Shown here piece after piece: positions 50,889 through 61,527 of a stretch of DNA of 64,000 bases; position 1 is the first letter of the stretch; each line of letters opens with the position of its first letter. The translations under genes and the position numbers were made by a program. Source of the DNA: Hydrogenophaga intermedia (lineage in GTDB: Bacteria > Pseudomonadota > Gammaproteobacteria > Burkholderiales > Burkholderiaceae_C); NCBI RefSeq assembly GCF_023715105.1, contig NZ_JAMBNO010000010.1, positions 1 through 64,000 on the forward strand. The letters are read 5' to 3'. The notes beneath the pieces are model-generated. The model had not been told where the DNA came from and did not search any database. It was given only the letters and a program-made list of their open reading frames with translations.

Positions 50889-51544
50889 GAGCGGGCCTCC
50901 GGCTCGACCGCCACACCCAGTGCAGCAAGCTTGATCGCCACCAGCCGGCGTGTGTCGCTGCGCGGCTCCAGGGCATTCCAGGCCGCCTGGTACTGGGCCT
51001 TGGCCTCATCGGGTTTGCCCTGGGCCATGAGCACGTCACCGCGCCGGTCGGCCAGCAGGGGCTCGAACGCGGCGGGCGCGCTGGCCTGCAGCACCTTCAA
51101 TGCAGCCTCCGCTTGGCCCGCCTCCAGTTCGACCGAGGCGAGGCGAAGACGCGCCACGGCCTGCAGGCCCGCGTCCTTGCTGCCATCGATCACGCCTTGC
51201 AGTGCGGCGCGCGCCTTGTCGGTCTGACCGTTCTCGAAGAGCACCTTTGCGGCCAGCAGGCCAGCCTGCGCGGCGAAGGTGGTGCCACCGAAATCGGCGC
51301 GCATGTCGGTCAGCACGCGCTCGATGCGCTCAAGATCCTTGGCCGCGGCGGCTGTGTCCATCTCTTCGTACAGTGCCGCGGCCTTGGCGCCCTGGTTGCG
51401 CTGCCACCAGTTCCAGCCGTTCCAGGCGGCAAAGCTGCCCATCACCACAATCAGCACCCAGGTGATGGCGTTGCCATACCTGGCCCAGAAGTGCTTGATC
51501 TGATCGAGCTGTTCCTGTTCTTCGAGGTCGAGATGCTTGGCCAT
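50885..51544 (-). CDS. yfgM: YfgM family tetratricopeptide-like membrane protein
   Basis: The 219-residue protein has one N-terminal membrane helix (about residues 26-45) and a TPR-like domain (about 50-210) in the periplasm. In E. coli YfgM binds the SecYEG translocon with PpiD and links to periplasmic chaperones. It lies between hisS and bamB, the usual place. It is listed by that name by context and family. Confidence 0.88.
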   Translation of the reverse strand: MAKHLDLEEQEQLDQIKHFWARYGNAITWVLIVVMGSFAAWNGWNWWQRNQGAKAAALYEEMDTAAAAKDLERIERVLTDMRADFGGTTFAAQAGLLAAKVLFENGQTDKARAALQGVIDGSKDAGLQAVARLRLASVELEAGQAEAALKVLQASAPAAFEPLLADRRGDVLMAQGKPDEAKAQYQAAWNALEPRSDTRRLVAIKLAALGVAVEPEARS

Positions 51545-51597
51545 GGCTTGGGTCGTTGCGCGAAAGTGCTGGATTGTAGGTAGCGCGGTGCGCAGGC

Positions 51598-52893
51598 TCA
51601 GGCCGGACGCACGCGAGCCGCGAGGGTGGCCACGTCGCCGAGCGGCAGCAGCACCTGCGCGCTGGCATCGCCGCGCTCACCGCGCAGCGGCTTGAGCGCC
51701 ACCTGGCCCTGGGCGAGTTCGTCGCCGCCGAAGATCAACGCCCAGCGTGCGCCGCTGGCATCGGCCTTCTTGAACTGCGACTTCATGCTGCCCATGCCGT
51801 CGGCACCGCCGGCGTGCATCTGTACGCGCGCGCCGGCTTCGCGCAGCGCGCGCAGCACGGGCATCACGCGCGGCAGATCGGCCGCGTCGGGCACCACGGC
51901 GTAGGCGTCGGGCACGGGGGCTTCGGGCAGACGGCCCTGTTCCTTCAGAAGCTCCAGGATGCGTTCCATGCCGAGCGCCCAGCCCACGGCCGGCGTGGGT
52001 TTGCCACCAATCTGCTCGAACAGGCCGTCGTAGCGGCCGCCCGCGCAAACCGTGCCTTGCGAACCGAGTTGCGTCGTGACGAACTCGAACACCGACAGGT
52101 TGTAGTAGTCCATGCCGCGCACCAGGCGCGGGTTGATGCGATAGGCCACGCCATGCGCGTCCAGCAGCGCCTTCAAGCGCTCGAAGTGCGCAAGCGAGTC
52201 GGCGCCCAGGTGATCCATCAGCCGGGGCGCGGCGTTCACCGTCGCCTGCATCGCAGGGTTCTTGGTATCCAGGATGCGCAGCGGGTTGCTGTGCAGGCGC
52301 CGCTTCGCGTCTTCGTCCAGCAGTCCGGCGTGCGATTCGAGGTAATCGATCAGCGCCTTGCGGTGCGCCAGGCGTTCGGCGGGCTGGCCCAGGCTGTTGA
52401 TCTCGAGTTCGATGCCGGTGAGGCCCAGCGCCTTCCACAGGTCGCAGGCCAGCACGATGAGTTCGGCATCGACGTCCGGGCCGGCAAACCCCAGCGCTTC
52501 GGCGCCGAACTGGTGGAACTGGCGGTAGCGGCCGCGCTGCGGGCGCTCATGGCGAAACATCGGGCCCATGTAGTAAAGGCGCCGCGGTCCGTCGTAGAGC
52601 ATGTTGCTCTCGAGTGCGGCGCGCACCACGCCGGCGGTGTTCTCGGGCCGCAGCGTGAGGTGCTCGCCGTTGAGCTTGTCCTCGAAGGAGTACATCTCCT
52701 TCTCGACGATGTCGGTGACCTCGCCCAGGCCTCGCACGAACAGTGCCGTCGGCTCGACAATGGGCGTGCGGATGTTGCGGTAGCCGTAGCGCGCCATCAG
52801 ATCGCGCAGCGTGGCCTCTAGCCACTCCCAATGCGCCGATTGCGGCGGCGCGATGTCGTTCATGCCTTTGACGGCACTGAGTTTTTCTGCCAT
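51598..52893 (-). CDS. hisS: Histidyl-tRNA synthetase
   Basis: The 431-residue class II synthetase charges tRNA-His. Motif 2 is seen as [20 protein letters not shown], the HisA-type block as [16 protein letters not shown], and AGGRYDGL is present; the C-terminal anticodon domain (about 330-431) is complete. It starts [13 protein letters not shown]. It lies 14 bp after ispG and 53 bp before yfgM. Confidence 0.95.
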   Translation of the reverse strand: MAEKLSAVKGMNDIAPPQSAHWEWLEATLRDLMARYGYRNIRTPIVEPTALFVRGLGEVTDIVEKEMYSFEDKLNGEHLTLRPENTAGVVRAALESNMLYDGPRRLYYMGPMFRHERPQRGRYRQFHQFGAEALGFAGPDVDAELIVLACDLWKALGLTGIELEINSLGQPAERLAHRKALIDYLESHAGLLDEDAKRRLHSNPLRILDTKNPAMQATVNAAPRLMDHLGADSLAHFERLKALLDAHGVAYRINPRLVRGMDYYNLSVFEFVTTQLGSQGTVCAGGRYDGLFEQIGGKPTPAVGWALGMERILELLKEQGRLPEAPVPDAYAVVPDAADLPRVMPVLRALREAGARVQMHAGGADGMGSMKSQFKKADASGARWALIFGGDELAQGQVALKPLRGERGDASAQVLLPLGDVATLAARVRPA

Positions 52894-52907
52894 GGCGTGT
52901 GCGAGGT

Positions 52908-54191
52908 TCAGGCGTGCGTGCCGAACCGCTTCTGGATGTAGTTTTCGACGATGGTCTGGAACTCTTGCGCGATGCCCGCGCCGCGCAGGGTCATGGCCTT
53001 CTGGCCGTCGATGAACACCGGCGCAGCAGGTGCCTCGCCGGTGCCAGGCAGGCTGATGCCGATGTCGGCGTGCTTGCTCTCGCCTGGGCCGTTGACGATG
53101 CAGCCCATGACCGCCACCTTCATGCCCTCGACACCCGGATAGCGCTCGCGCCACGCCGGCATGGACGCGCGCAGGTAGTCGTCAATCTGCTTGGCGAGTT
53201 CCTGGAAGGTGGTGCTGGTGGTGCGCCCGCAACCGGGACAGGCAGTGACGCTGGGCACGAAGCTGCGCAGCCCCAGCGCCTGCAGGATTTCCAGGCCCAC
53301 CACCACCTCCTGCGTGCGTGCCTCGCCGGGTTGGGGCGTGAGCGAGATGCGGATGGTGTCGCCGATGCCCTGCTGCAGCAGCACGGACAGCGCCGCTGTG
53401 GAAGCCACGGCGCCTTTGGTGCCCATGCCCGCCTCGGTGAGGCCCAGGTGCAGTGGGTAGTCGCAGCGCTGCGCGAGTGCCTGGTAAACGGCGATGAGAT
53501 CCTGCACCGCACTGACCTTGCACGACAGCACGATGTTCTCGCCCGGCAGGCCGATGGCCTCGGCCTTCTTCGCCGATTCGATCGCCGAGGTGATGAGGGC
53601 CTCGTACATCACCTGTTTGGCGTCCCAGGGCTGGGCGCGCGCGTGGTTCTCGTCCATCAGGCGCGCGAGCAGGTCCTGGTCGAGGCTGCCCCAGTTGACG
53701 CCGATGCGGATGTGCTTGCCGTGGCGCGCGGCGATCTCGACCATCCGCGCGAACTGGCGGTCACCCTTGTCGCCGCGGCCCACGTTGCCGGGGTTGATGC
53801 GGTACTTGGACAAGGCCTCTGCGCAAGCCGGATGGTCGGTCAGCAGGCGGTGGCCGTTGTAGTGGAAGTCGCCGATGAGTGGCACCGCGATGCCCATGCG
53901 GTCGAGCTGCTCGCGGATGTGCGGCACGGCCGCGGCGGCTTCGTCGTTGTTGACAGTGATGCGCACGAGCTCGGAGCCTGCCTGCGCGAGTTCCTTCACC
54001 TGGATCGCCGTGGCAATGGCGTCGGCGGTGTCGGTGTTGGTCATGGACTGCACGCGCACCGGGGCATCGCCGCCAATGGTGACGGCATGGCTGCCCCAGC
54101 GCACCACGCCCTGGCGGGTGCGGCGGCGCGGTGCCTCGGGCAAGGGAATCGGCTGCTCCATGCGGGTCTCGTATGTCTTTTCGTGTGCCAT
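52908..54191 (-). CDS. ispG: 4-hydroxy-3-methylbut-2-enyl diphosphate synthase
   Basis: The 427-residue iron-sulfur enzyme makes HMBPP in the MEP isoprenoid pathway. The TIM-barrel domain is followed by the cluster domain with Cys in [17 protein letters not shown] and in [15 protein letters not shown] 54191 overlaps the rodZ stop (ATGA); an in-frame ATG 10 codons later ([11 protein letters not shown]) is also possible. Confidence 0.94.
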   Translation of the reverse strand: MAHEKTYETRMEQPIPLPEAPRRRTRQGVVRWGSHAVTIGGDAPVRVQSMTNTDTADAIATAIQVKELAQAGSELVRITVNNDEAAAAVPHIREQLDRMGIAVPLIGDFHYNGHRLLTDHPACAEALSKYRINPGNVGRGDKGDRQFARMVEIAARHGKHIRIGVNWGSLDQDLLARLMDENHARAQPWDAKQVMYEALITSAIESAKKAEAIGLPGENIVLSCKVSAVQDLIAVYQALAQRCDYPLHLGLTEAGMGTKGAVASTAALSVLLQQGIGDTIRISLTPQPGEARTQEVVVGLEILQALGLRSFVPSVTACPGCGRTTSTTFQELAKQIDDYLRASMPAWRERYPGVEGMKVAVMGCIVNGPGESKHADIGISLPGTGEAPAAPVFIDGQKAMTLRGAGIAQEFQTIVENYIQKRFGTHA

Positions 54192-55153
54192 CACCGCGCT
54201 TCGAACCGCGCCACGTTGTTGCGTGCGATGGCGGCCGCGTCGAACGCGCGCCCGCGCACGGTGACCTGCACTTCGCCGGCATTGCCAAGCAAGACCGAAT
54301 ACGGCGGTGCGGCCGAGAATTCCACGCGCTCGCCGGGCTGCAGCAGGCGCTGCAGCACGACGGTGCCCGTGCCGTTGGTGACCTCGGCCCACGATTCCTG
54401 ACGCGCCTGGAGCCGCAGCACCGCCCCTTCGGCGGGTGCGGTGCCGGACGCGGTGGGCACGTCGGGTGCCGCGGCGGTCGCGGTACCGGACGGCGCCACG
54501 GTGGCGTCGGTCGCCGGTGAAGTCGCCGGGGCAGGTGCGGCGTCCCCTTGCGACGCCGTCGCTGCCTGCGCGGTGCCACCCGAGTCACCCGGCGCTGACG
54601 CGTCGGCAGCAGGCGCGGCAAGCGGCCCGGCACCCTCGACAGCCGCAGGCGCACCCGGCTGGAAGATCGGTGCGGCGGGCGCTGCCGAAGGCAGCGTCGC
54701 CACGGGTGCCGGCTCGGGCGGTGATGCCGACTTCGGCAGGAACAGCACCACCAGGGCCGCCAGCAACAGCGCGATCGCGCCCAGCAGAGCTGGCTTGGAC
54801 AACCAGACCAAGGGGCTCGCGGCCGGGGCCTCGCTAGCAGGTTTGAACGGGGCGTTGATCGCGTTGTCGCGATCGCCGAGCGCCGGTGCCGGGTTCTGCG
54901 GAATCTGCTCCAGCACCGGTGCTGGGTCGATCTTGAGCTGGCGGCAAGCGCTCGAGGCGAGCGCGCGCGCAAACGTGAGATCGGGCAGTTCGTCATAGCG
55001 CCCCGCCTCCAGTGCCTCCAGTTTGCGCACCGGCACCTTCAACGCGGCAGCCATGGCCGCGATGTGCAGCCCCGCCGCTTCGCGTGCCTCGCGCAGGCGC
55101 ACCGGCCGCTCAGGCAATGACGCGGGTGCGGCCTCCATCACCCCCTCACTCAT
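54191..55153 (-). CDS. rodZ: RodZ-like cytoskeletal protein
   Basis: The 320-residue protein has an XRE-type helix-turn-helix (about residues 17-80), one membrane helix (about 121-139), a long Ala/Pro-rich periplasmic linker and a C-terminal DUF4115 domain (about 245-320). RodZ tethers MreB to the membrane and controls rod shape. ATG 55153 overlaps the pilW stop by 8 bp; the ATG at 55138 is an alternative with a closer GAGGGGG site. Confidence 0.9.
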   Translation of the reverse strand: MSEGVMEAAPASLPERPVRLREAREAAGLHIAAMAAALKVPVRKLEALEAGRYDELPDLTFARALASSACRQLKIDPAPVLEQIPQNPAPALGDRDNAINAPFKPASEAPAASPLVWLSKPALLGAIALLLAALVVLFLPKSASPPEPAPVATLPSAAPAAPIFQPGAPAAVEGAGPLAAPAADASAPGDSGGTAQAATASQGDAAPAPATSPATDATVAPSGTATAAAPDVPTASGTAPAEGAVLRLQARQESWAEVTNGTGTVVLQRLLQPGERVEFSAAPPYSVLLGNAGEVQVTVRGRAFDAAAIARNNVARFEAR

Positions 55154-55988
55154 TGAAGGCCCCCCGCTGATAGGCGGCCCACTGCGGCGACTCCGGGAAG
55201 CGGCGGCTGAGCTGTTGTGCAAGCTGCGCCACCACCACGTCATTGCCCAGGCGACGTTCCACGCGGATGCCCAGCCAGAGCGTCTCGGCGTTGGCCAGTT
55301 CGGAGTTGTTGACCCGGCGGATGATGAACTGCGCACCCTGGCTGTCGCCCCGGCGGTGCTTCAGGCTGGCCAGGTTGTAGGCGGCGATCGGGTTGGCCGG
55401 GTCGAACTCGTAGGCGCGCGCCAGCGCAGCCTCGGCCTCGGGCAGCTTGCCCGCGCGCAATAGGCACACGCCCTGCACCAGCAGCGTGCGCGGCCGGTTC
55501 TTGTAAGTGGGGCTGGCCAGGGCCTGCTGAAACAGGCGATCAGCCTCGACGTAGCGCGCCTTTTCGCAATAGAAAAGGCCGTAGTGGTGCTGCGCCTCGG
55601 CATCGAGCGGGTTGATCTGCAGCGCGCGGCGAAAACTGTCCTCTGCCAGGGCATCGTCGTTCAGGCGCATGTAGACCAGACCGCGCAGGATGTAGGCCGG
55701 TCCGTAGTTGGGATCAGCCGCCAGGGCGAGCTTGATCTCGTCGAGCGCGACGGTCGTCTGGCCCTGGTCGAAATAGTTGGCGGCCAGCTCGTAGCGCAGG
55801 CGCGCGCGGCGCACCGAGGCCGGCTCATCGGAAGCCGTGAGCGGCTCGACACCCGGCGTGGGTGTGGACGACACGCGCGGGGCCTGCGACGCACAACCGG
55901 CCAGCAGCACCATCGCCATGGCCGCGGACAGCAGCCACAACGTGGGGCGGGATGAGGACGGGAGTGGTCGGGTCTCGGGCTGTGTCAT
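55146..55988 (-). CDS. pilW: Type IV pilus biogenesis lipoprotein PilW (PilF)
   Basis: The 280-residue lipoprotein pilots the PilQ secretin to the outer membrane. Its lipobox is LLAGC (Cys32), followed by about six TPR motifs (about residues 60-245, with [27 protein letters not shown] and [21 protein letters not shown], in part). It overlaps rlmN by 4 bp at its start. It belongs to the rlmN-pilW-rodZ block. Confidence 0.93.
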   Translation of the reverse strand: MTQPETRPLPSSSRPTLWLLSAAMAMVLLAGCASQAPRVSSTPTPGVEPLTASDEPASVRRARLRYELAANYFDQGQTTVALDEIKLALAADPNYGPAYILRGLVYMRLNDDALAEDSFRRALQINPLDAEAQHHYGLFYCEKARYVEADRLFQQALASPTYKNRPRTLLVQGVCLLRAGKLPEAEAALARAYEFDPANPIAAYNLASLKHRRGDSQGAQFIIRRVNNSELANAETLWLGIRVERRLGNDVVVAQLAQQLSRRFPESPQWAAYQRGAFNE

Positions 55989-57136
55989 GCCTGCCTTTCG
56001 GGATGGGGGGTCACGAAACGGATGGGTTGCTCGATCGCGCGGCGTTGCGCCAGGCGGCGCGCGGCATCGGTGCGATCAAGCACGTCGCCTGCGAGCTGGC
56101 CGCAGGCAGCGTCGATGTCGTCACCCCGGGTTTTGCGGATGGTGGTGACGATGCCCCCTTCGTTGAGGATCTGGCCGAAGCGCTGCACCACGGCGCGCGG
56201 CGAGCACCGCAGGCCGGAGTCGGGGAAGGGGTTGAAGGGAATCAGGTTGACCTTGCAGGGCACGCCGCGGCCACCGTGTTCGCGCAACAACTTGAGCAGC
56301 TCACGCGCGTGCTCGGGCGTGTCGTTCACGCCGTCGAGCATGCAGTACTCGAAGGTGATGAAGTCGCGCGGCGCGGCCGGCAGGTAGCGCAGGCAGGCGT
56401 CGAGCAGTTCGGCGATCGGGTACTTGCGGTTGAGCGGCACGAGGTCGTCGCGCAAGGCGTCGTTCGGCGCGTGCAGCGAGACGGCCAGCGCCACCGGGCA
56501 CTCCTCGGCCAGGCGGTCGATCATCGGCACCACGCCCGAGGTGGAGACGGTCACGCGCCGGCGCGACAGGCCGTAGGCGTGGTCGTCCAACATGACCTTG
56601 AGCGCGGGAATCAGCGCATGGATGTTCTGCAGCGGCTCGCCCATGCCCATCATGACCACGTTGGTGATCACGCGTTCCCCGGGCCGGTTCAGGTGCTGGC
56701 GCAGGAAGAACTCGGCTTGCCAGAGCTGGGCCAGGATCTCACCCGTGGTGAGGTTGCGCGAAAAGCCCTGGTGCCCGGTCGAGCAAAAGCGGCAACCCAC
56801 GGCACAACCAGCCTGGGAGGACACGCACAGCGTGCCGCGGTCGTCCTCGGGAATGAACACGGTTTCGACGGCGTTGCCGTCACCGACGTCGAACAGCCAC
56901 TTGATGGTGCCGTCGGCCGAGTCTTGCCGCGAGAGCACGGGCAGACCGGTGATGCGTGCCGCCGCAGGCAGCTTCTCGCGCAGGCTGCGCGCGAGGTCGG
57001 TCATCTGGGCGAAATCGGATGCACCCTTGTGGTGGATCCAGCGGAACAGCTGGGTGGCGCGGAAACGCTTTTCGCCCAGCTGTTCGCAGAAGGCGGCCAG
57101 CCCCTCGAGATCGAAGTCGAGCAGGTTGACCGTCAT
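55985..57136 (-). CDS. rlmN: Dual-specificity 23S rRNA/tRNA adenosine C2-methyltransferase RlmN
   Basis: The 383-residue radical SAM enzyme methylates A2503 of 23S rRNA and A37 of tRNA. The CxxxCxxC cluster motif lies at Cys111, Cys115 and Cys118 in [12 protein letters not shown]. The N-terminal helical domain and the catalytic Cys in the C-terminal half ([10 protein letters not shown] region and beyond) are present. It lies 7 bp after ndk. Confidence 0.95.
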   Translation of the reverse strand: MTVNLLDFDLEGLAAFCEQLGEKRFRATQLFRWIHHKGASDFAQMTDLARSLREKLPAAARITGLPVLSRQDSADGTIKWLFDVGDGNAVETVFIPEDDRGTLCVSSQAGCAVGCRFCSTGHQGFSRNLTTGEILAQLWQAEFFLRQHLNRPGERVITNVVMMGMGEPLQNIHALIPALKVMLDDHAYGLSRRRVTVSTSGVVPMIDRLAEECPVALAVSLHAPNDALRDDLVPLNRKYPIAELLDACLRYLPAAPRDFITFEYCMLDGVNDTPEHARELLKLLREHGGRGVPCKVNLIPFNPFPDSGLRCSPRAVVQRFGQILNEGGIVTTIRKTRGDDIDAACGQLAGDVLDRTDAARRLAQRRAIEQPIRFVTPHPERQA

Positions 57137-57143
57137 GACATGA

Positions 57144-57569
57144 TCAACGCGAATAGACGTTCATGCCCGGGAAGAAGAAAGCCACTTCCACGGCAGCCGT
57201 CTCGGGGGCGTCGGAGCCGTGCACCGCGTTGGCGTCGATGCTGTCGGCAAAGTCGGCGCGGATGGTGCCGGGGGCGGCCTTCTTCGGGTCGGTGGCGCCC
57301 ATCAGGTCGCGGTTCTTGAGGATCGCGCCCTCGCCTTCCAGCACCTGGATCATCACCGGGCCGCTGATCATGAACTCGACCAGGTCCTCGAAGAAGGGGC
57401 GCGCGGCGTGCACGGCGTAGAACTGCTCGGCTTCGCGGCGCGAGAGGTGGGCCATCTTCGCTGCCACGACCTTCAGGCCGGCGGCCTCGAAACGGGCGTA
57501 GATCTGGCCGATGACGTTCTTGGCAACGGCGTCGGGTTTGATGATCGAGAGGGTGCGTTCGATGGCCAT
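57144..57569 (-). CDS. ndk: Nucleoside diphosphate kinase
   Basis: The 141-residue enzyme exchanges phosphates between nucleoside di- and triphosphates. The active-site His117 lies in [10 protein letters not shown], with the family blocks [10 protein letters not shown] (7-16) and [16 protein letters not shown] residues ([14 protein letters not shown], 94-107). It is first in a long minus-strand cluster. A -10 TAGAAT lies about 60 nt upstream. Confidence 0.96.
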   Translation of the reverse strand: MAIERTLSIIKPDAVAKNVIGQIYARFEAAGLKVVAAKMAHLSRREAEQFYAVHAARPFFEDLVEFMISGPVMIQVLEGEGAILKNRDLMGATDPKKAAPGTIRADFADSIDANAVHGSDAPETAAVEVAFFFPGMNVYSR

Positions 57570-57628
57570 GGGAGTCCTGAAGTTATGAGGGAAATCGGGG
57601 CGTTGCGCAAGCAATCGCAAAGCCCACG

Positions 57629-57634
57629 ATTCTA
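57629..57634 (-). promoter_or_regulatory. Candidate -10 of the ndk-rlmN cluster
   Basis: On the minus strand ATGTAGAATCG holds TAGAAT (five of six matches), just after the rluB stop and about 60 nt before the ndk ATG. The string GTAGAATCG also precedes hisZ. No convincing -35 was found. Confidence 0.42.
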
Positions 57635-57647
57635 CATGGCGGGAGCG

Positions 57648-58883
57648 TCAGCCCCGTGGCCCGCTGCGCCCACGGCCCTTGGGTGCGCCGGGGCCTGCAC
57701 TGCCCTGGCGGCGCTTGCGCTGGCGCTCCAGCGCGTCGCCGCCGATGGGGCCCTGTGCGGCGGGCCGGCTGGCCTTGGCCGGGTCGACCAGGCCGCGCGG
57801 GGCGCTGGGCCGGCGCGTGCGCGAGGGCGACGGCGGCGGCGTGCTGGGGCCGGGGCCGTACTTGCGGCGCGCGGTGGCGGGCGGACCCGCCGGTGCGCGG
57901 CGCACCGGGCGCGGGGTTTCCACGCCGGCGGCCAGGCCCAGGCGTTGCACGTCATGCGCGTCGAGTTCGACCCAGTCGCCGCGGCGCAGGCCGCGCGGCA
58001 GCATCACCGCGCCGTAGCGGATGCGGATGAGGCGGCTGACCGCGTGGCCCACCGCTTCGAACATGCGGCGCACCTCGCGGTTGCGGCCTTCACCAATGGT
58101 GACGCGGTACCAGCAGTTGGCGCCTTCGCCGCCGCCGTCGTCGATGGTCTGGAACTGCGCCATACCGTCCTCGAGCTGCACGCCATCGAGCAGGCGCTGC
58201 TTCTCCTCGTTCGACAGCGCCCCGAGCACGCGCACCGCGTACTCGCGCTGCAGACCGAAGCGCGGATGCATGAGTTTGTTGGCGAGTTCACCAGCGTTGG
58301 TGAACAGCAGCAGGCCTTCGGTGTTGAGGTCGAGCCGCCCCACCGATTGCCACTTGCCGTCGTGCAGGCGTGGCAGACGCCGGAACACGGTTGGGCGGTT
58401 CTGGGGGTCGTCGTGCGTGACTACCTCGCCCGCAGGCTTGTGGTACGCCAGCACGCGAGGCGGTGGCGCCTGCAGGCGCAGGCGCACCGGCTTGCCGTTG
58501 ACCTTGATCACATCGCTCTGGCGGATGCGCTGGCCCACGTGGGCGGGCTCGCCGTTGACGGACACGCGGCCCTGCTCGATCAGTGCCTCCATCTCGAGGC
58601 GCGAGCCCATGCCGGCTTGCGCCAGCACCTTGTGCAGCTTGGGAGAATCGGCCTCGGGCTGGAGCACGCGGCGCGACGGCGCCGCAGCCTCGGACGCGGG
58701 CTCGGTGGCCAGCGCTTCGTCAAAGGCCCCGCTGACAACCTCGTCGAAACTCAGCGCGTGCGCAGCGTCCTCGCTGGCGCCGGTATCGGCATCGACGGCA
58801 GCCTCGGCACGGGGCTGCGCCCGGGGCTTGGCGTCGGGTTCGCGGCGGTCACGCCGGGGCTTGGGTGGTGCCGCCTTGGTCAT
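57648..58883 (-). CDS. rluB: 23S rRNA pseudouridine synthase RluB
   Basis: The 411-residue RsuA-family enzyme makes pseudouridine 2605 of 23S rRNA. The N-terminal S4 domain (about residues 75-130) is followed by the catalytic block [19 protein letters not shown] with its Asp. A basic and Pro/Ala-rich N-terminus (1-70) and C-terminus (about 335-411, ending [15 protein letters not shown]) extend the core. Its ATG overlaps the scpB end by 35 bp, which implies coupling. Confidence 0.93.
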   Translation of the reverse strand: MTKAAPPKPRRDRREPDAKPRAQPRAEAAVDADTGASEDAAHALSFDEVVSGAFDEALATEPASEAAAPSRRVLQPEADSPKLHKVLAQAGMGSRLEMEALIEQGRVSVNGEPAHVGQRIRQSDVIKVNGKPVRLRLQAPPPRVLAYHKPAGEVVTHDDPQNRPTVFRRLPRLHDGKWQSVGRLDLNTEGLLLFTNAGELANKLMHPRFGLQREYAVRVLGALSNEEKQRLLDGVQLEDGMAQFQTIDDGGGEGANCWYRVTIGEGRNREVRRMFEAVGHAVSRLIRIRYGAVMLPRGLRRGDWVELDAHDVQRLGLAAGVETPRPVRRAPAGPPATARRKYGPGPSTPPPSPSRTRRPSAPRGLVDPAKASRPAAQGPIGGDALERQRKRRQGSAGPGAPKGRGRSGPRG

Positions 58884-59571
58884 GCGTGTCCTCCGTGGGG
58901 GTGTTGGTGTCCGGTGCCGTGATGACGGCAGCCGGGGTGTCAGCCGAGACTTCAGCCGAGGGGTCGCCAGCGGACTCCTCCACCGCCGCATCGGCCGGTG
59001 GCGGCAGCTGGGCGGCCAGTTGCTCGAAATCGAACGAACCCAGCGAGGACTCCTGGACCTCGCTGGCTTCCAGGGGGGGAAGCTGGTCGAGCGAACTCAA
59101 GCCGAGATCGTCCAGAAACTGGCGGGTGGTGGCGAACAGCGCAGGCCGGCCCACCGTCTCGCGGTGGCCGATGACCTCGATCCAGCCGCGGTCCTCGAGC
59201 TGCTTGAGGATCAGCGAGTTGATGGTGACGCCCCGGATGTCTTCCATGTCGCCACGGGTGACGGGCTGCCGGTAGGCGATGATGGCCAATGTTTCGAGCG
59301 TCGCACGCGAGTACTTCGGCGGCTTCTCGGGGTGCAGCCGGTCGAGGTAGTGCCGCATTTCGGGCCGGCTCTGGAAGCGCCAGCCGGTGGCCACCTGCAC
59401 CAGCTCCACGCCGCGGCCCGTCCACTCGAGCTGCAGGTCGGCCAGCAAGGTCTTGATCGTGTCGGCCGTGAGCTCGCCATCGAACAGCACCGCCAGCTCA
59501 CGCAGCGTCATGGGCTGCGTGGCGCATATCAGGGCCGTTTCGAGGACGCGCCGGGCATCCGTGGTGTTCAT
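58849..59571 (-). CDS. scpB: Chromosome segregation and condensation protein ScpB
   Basis: The 240-residue protein is the winged-helix subunit of the SMC-ScpAB condensin. Its two winged-helix domains are seen as [23 protein letters not shown] and [24 protein letters not shown], in part. The acidic tail (about 180-240) is Ala/Pro-rich. The start [14 protein letters not shown] was preferred over an ATG 32 codons upstream, which encodes Pro/Ala filler. It overlaps rluB. Confidence 0.92.
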   Translation of the reverse strand: MNTTDARRVLETALICATQPMTLRELAVLFDGELTADTIKTLLADLQLEWTGRGVELVQVATGWRFQSRPEMRHYLDRLHPEKPPKYSRATLETLAIIAYRQPVTRGDMEDIRGVTINSLILKQLEDRGWIEVIGHRETVGRPALFATTRQFLDDLGLSSLDQLPPLEASEVQESSLGSFDFEQLAAQLPPPADAAVEESAGDPSAEVSADTPAAVITAPDTNTPTEDTHDQGGTTQAPA

Positions 59572-59678
59572 GGTCGCTGTTTGCGCGGCGGGGCCGCTCG
59601 GGTGGGCTGGGGGTGAGGGGCGCGGGGCCCGCAGGGCGTCGGCGGGAGAGCCCGCCGGGGGCGCCACGCAGGGGATCG

Positions 59679-60608
59679 TCAGGCGATCAGACCCCTGCCG
59701 GCAGGGGGAGGATTGTACCGGAGCCCCCCTTGTGCAAGGGCATGCTGCATGTCGGCCGGGGGGTCGCTCCAGAAGCTCAGGGCAACGCCCGAGACGGGGT
59801 GCGTGAACTGCAGGAAGCTGGCGTGCAAGCCCTGGCGCTGCAAGCCCCAGGCGGCGCGACCGCCGTAGATCACATCCCCCACCAGCGGGTGGCCGATGGA
59901 GGCCAGATGCACCCGGATCTGGTGCGTGCGCCCGGTGTGCAGCTTGCAGGCCACGAGCGTGGCGAGGTCGTGTCCGTCCAGGCGCAGCAGATCGGTTTGC
60001 GCCGGCTTTCCACTGCCCTCGCCCACCAGCGCCATGCGCAGGCGGTTGTGCGGGTCGCGGCCGATGAAACCCTGCAGGTTGCGCGTGTCGGCGCCGCGCC
60101 AGGCGCCGTGGGCCAGGGCGAGGTACTGGCGGTTCACCTCGCGCGCGGCGATGGCCCGCACCAGGGCATCCATGGCCGTGCGCGATTTGGCCACCACCAT
60201 CAGGCCCGAGGTGTCCTTGTCGAGCCGGTGCACGATGCCCGCGCGGGGCAGCAGCCCCGCGCCCTCATGATGCGCGAGCAGGCCGTTGAGCAAGGTACCG
60301 GACCAATGCCCGGCAGCCGGGTGCACCACCAGGCCGGCGGGCTTGTCGAGGACCAGCAGGTGGGCGTCTTCGAACACCACCGCCAGCGCCATGGGTTGTG
60401 GCACGAAGGCACGGGCTTGTGCCGTGGGTCGCAGGACGACATCGATCAGGTCGCCCACCGCCACCTTGACCGAGGCCTTGTGGCAGGGTTGGCCGCGCCA
60501 GCGCACGCCGCCTTCGGCCAGCACCTGCTGCAGGTACGAGCGCGAGAATTCGGGAACCAGTTGCGCGAGCGCGCGGTCGATGCGCCAGCCGTGCAGCGGC
60601 GCCGGCAC
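59679..60608 (-). CDS. rluD: 23S rRNA pseudouridine synthase RluD
   Basis: The enzyme modifies U1911, U1915 and U1917 of 23S rRNA. The S4 domain starts [21 protein letters not shown], and the catalytic Asp lies in [17 protein letters not shown]. The GTG at 60608 gives 309 residues, but in-frame acidic codons upstream (VEPTEADVLDEQAEQ) look like the N-terminal leader of related RluD proteins. The true start may be further up, at the GTG 60761, or at a non-canonical codon; both choices cross the divergent bamD start. Confidence 0.85.
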   Translation of the reverse strand: MPAPLHGWRIDRALAQLVPEFSRSYLQQVLAEGGVRWRGQPCHKASVKVAVGDLIDVVLRPTAQARAFVPQPMALAVVFEDAHLLVLDKPAGLVVHPAAGHWSGTLLNGLLAHHEGAGLLPRAGIVHRLDKDTSGLMVVAKSRTAMDALVRAIAAREVNRQYLALAHGAWRGADTRNLQGFIGRDPHNRLRMALVGEGSGKPAQTDLLRLDGHDLATLVACKLHTGRTHQIRVHLASIGHPLVGDVIYGGRAAWGLQRQGLHASFLQFTHPVSGVALSFWSDPPADMQHALAQGGLRYNPPPAGRGLIA

Positions 60609-60674
60609 GCTGCAGTGCCGCTGCTCGGCCTGTTCGTCCAGGACATCGGCCTCGGTCGGCTCGACCCCCGCCGA

Positions 60675-60680
60675 TATACT
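60675..60680 (+). promoter_or_regulatory. Candidate -10 (TATACT) upstream of bamD
   Basis: TATACT (five of six matches) lies about 40 nt before the bamD TTG start. No matching -35 was found. It lies in the region shared with the uncertain rluD start. Confidence 0.28.
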
Positions 60681-60720
60681 GTCCGCTTCCGAAAACGAGT
60701 CCTGTTCCAGAGGTGTGCCC

Positions 60721-61527
60721 TTGAAGTTGAGCCGTCGATTATCGGCCCCTGCCCTCGCCACCCTGGTGTTGGTGGCCGCGCTGCAAGGCTGCAGCACCAC
60801 GCCGGTGGACGAAACCGCGAACTGGAGCCCGAACCGCCTCTACAGCGAGGCCATCGACGAGCGCGATGCCGGCAACTTCGAACGTGCCTTCACGCTGTTC
60901 GAACGGCTGGAAGGCCGGGCCGCCGGCACGCCACTGGCGCAACAGGCTCAGCTCGACAAGGCGTTCACCCATTACCGGGCCGACGAACCTGCCAAGGCCC
61001 AGGCTGCGCTGGAGCGCTTCATGCGCCTGCACCCAGCCAGCCCCGCGCTCGATTACGCGCTGTACCTCAAGGGTCTCGTCAACTTCAACGACGAACTCGG
61101 TCTCTTCGGCTCGCTCGCGCAGCAGGACCTCTCCGAACGCGACCAGAAGGCGGCCAAGGAATCGTTCGAGGCCTTCCGCGAGCTGGTGACGCGCTTTCCC
61201 GATTCGCGCTATGCCCCCGATGCGCGCGCACGCATGACCTACGTGGTCAACTCGCTCGCCCAGTACGAAGTGCACGTGGCACGCTACTACCACAGCCGGG
61301 GCGCGCACCTCGCTGCCATCGGCCGCGCGCAAACCGCGCTGAAGGATTACGTGGACGCGCCGGCGCTCGAAGAAGCGCTGTACATCATGGTCCAGTCGTA
61401 CGACGCGCTGGGCCTGACCCAGTTGCGCGACGACACGATGCGCGTGATGCGCGCAAGCTACCCGAACAGCGAATTCATCGCCCAGGGCTTCAAGCGCAAG
61501 AGCGGCCCGTGGTGGAAGCTGTGGTGA
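60721..61527 (+). CDS. bamD: Outer membrane assembly lipoprotein BamD
   Basis: The 268-residue essential BAM-complex lipoprotein has a signal peptide with lipobox ALQGC (Cys24) and five TPR-like repeats (about residues 35-250, with NRLYSEAIDERDAGNFERAFTLFERLEGR, in part). No ATG fits: TTG 60721 was chosen because AGAGG lies 7 nt ahead, while a GTG two codons earlier is too close to it. Its 3' end overlaps the convergent helicase gene by 38 bp. Confidence 0.93.
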   Translation: MKLSRRLSAPALATLVLVAALQGCSTTPVDETANWSPNRLYSEAIDERDAGNFERAFTLFERLEGRAAGTPLAQQAQLDKAFTHYRADEPAKAQAALERFMRLHPASPALDYALYLKGLVNFNDELGLFGSLAQQDLSERDQKAAKESFEAFRELVTRFPDSRYAPDARARMTYVVNSLAQYEVHVARYYHSRGAHLAAIGRAQTALKDYVDAPALEEALYIMVQSYDALGLTQLRDDTMRVMRASYPNSEFIAQGFKRKSGPWWKLW

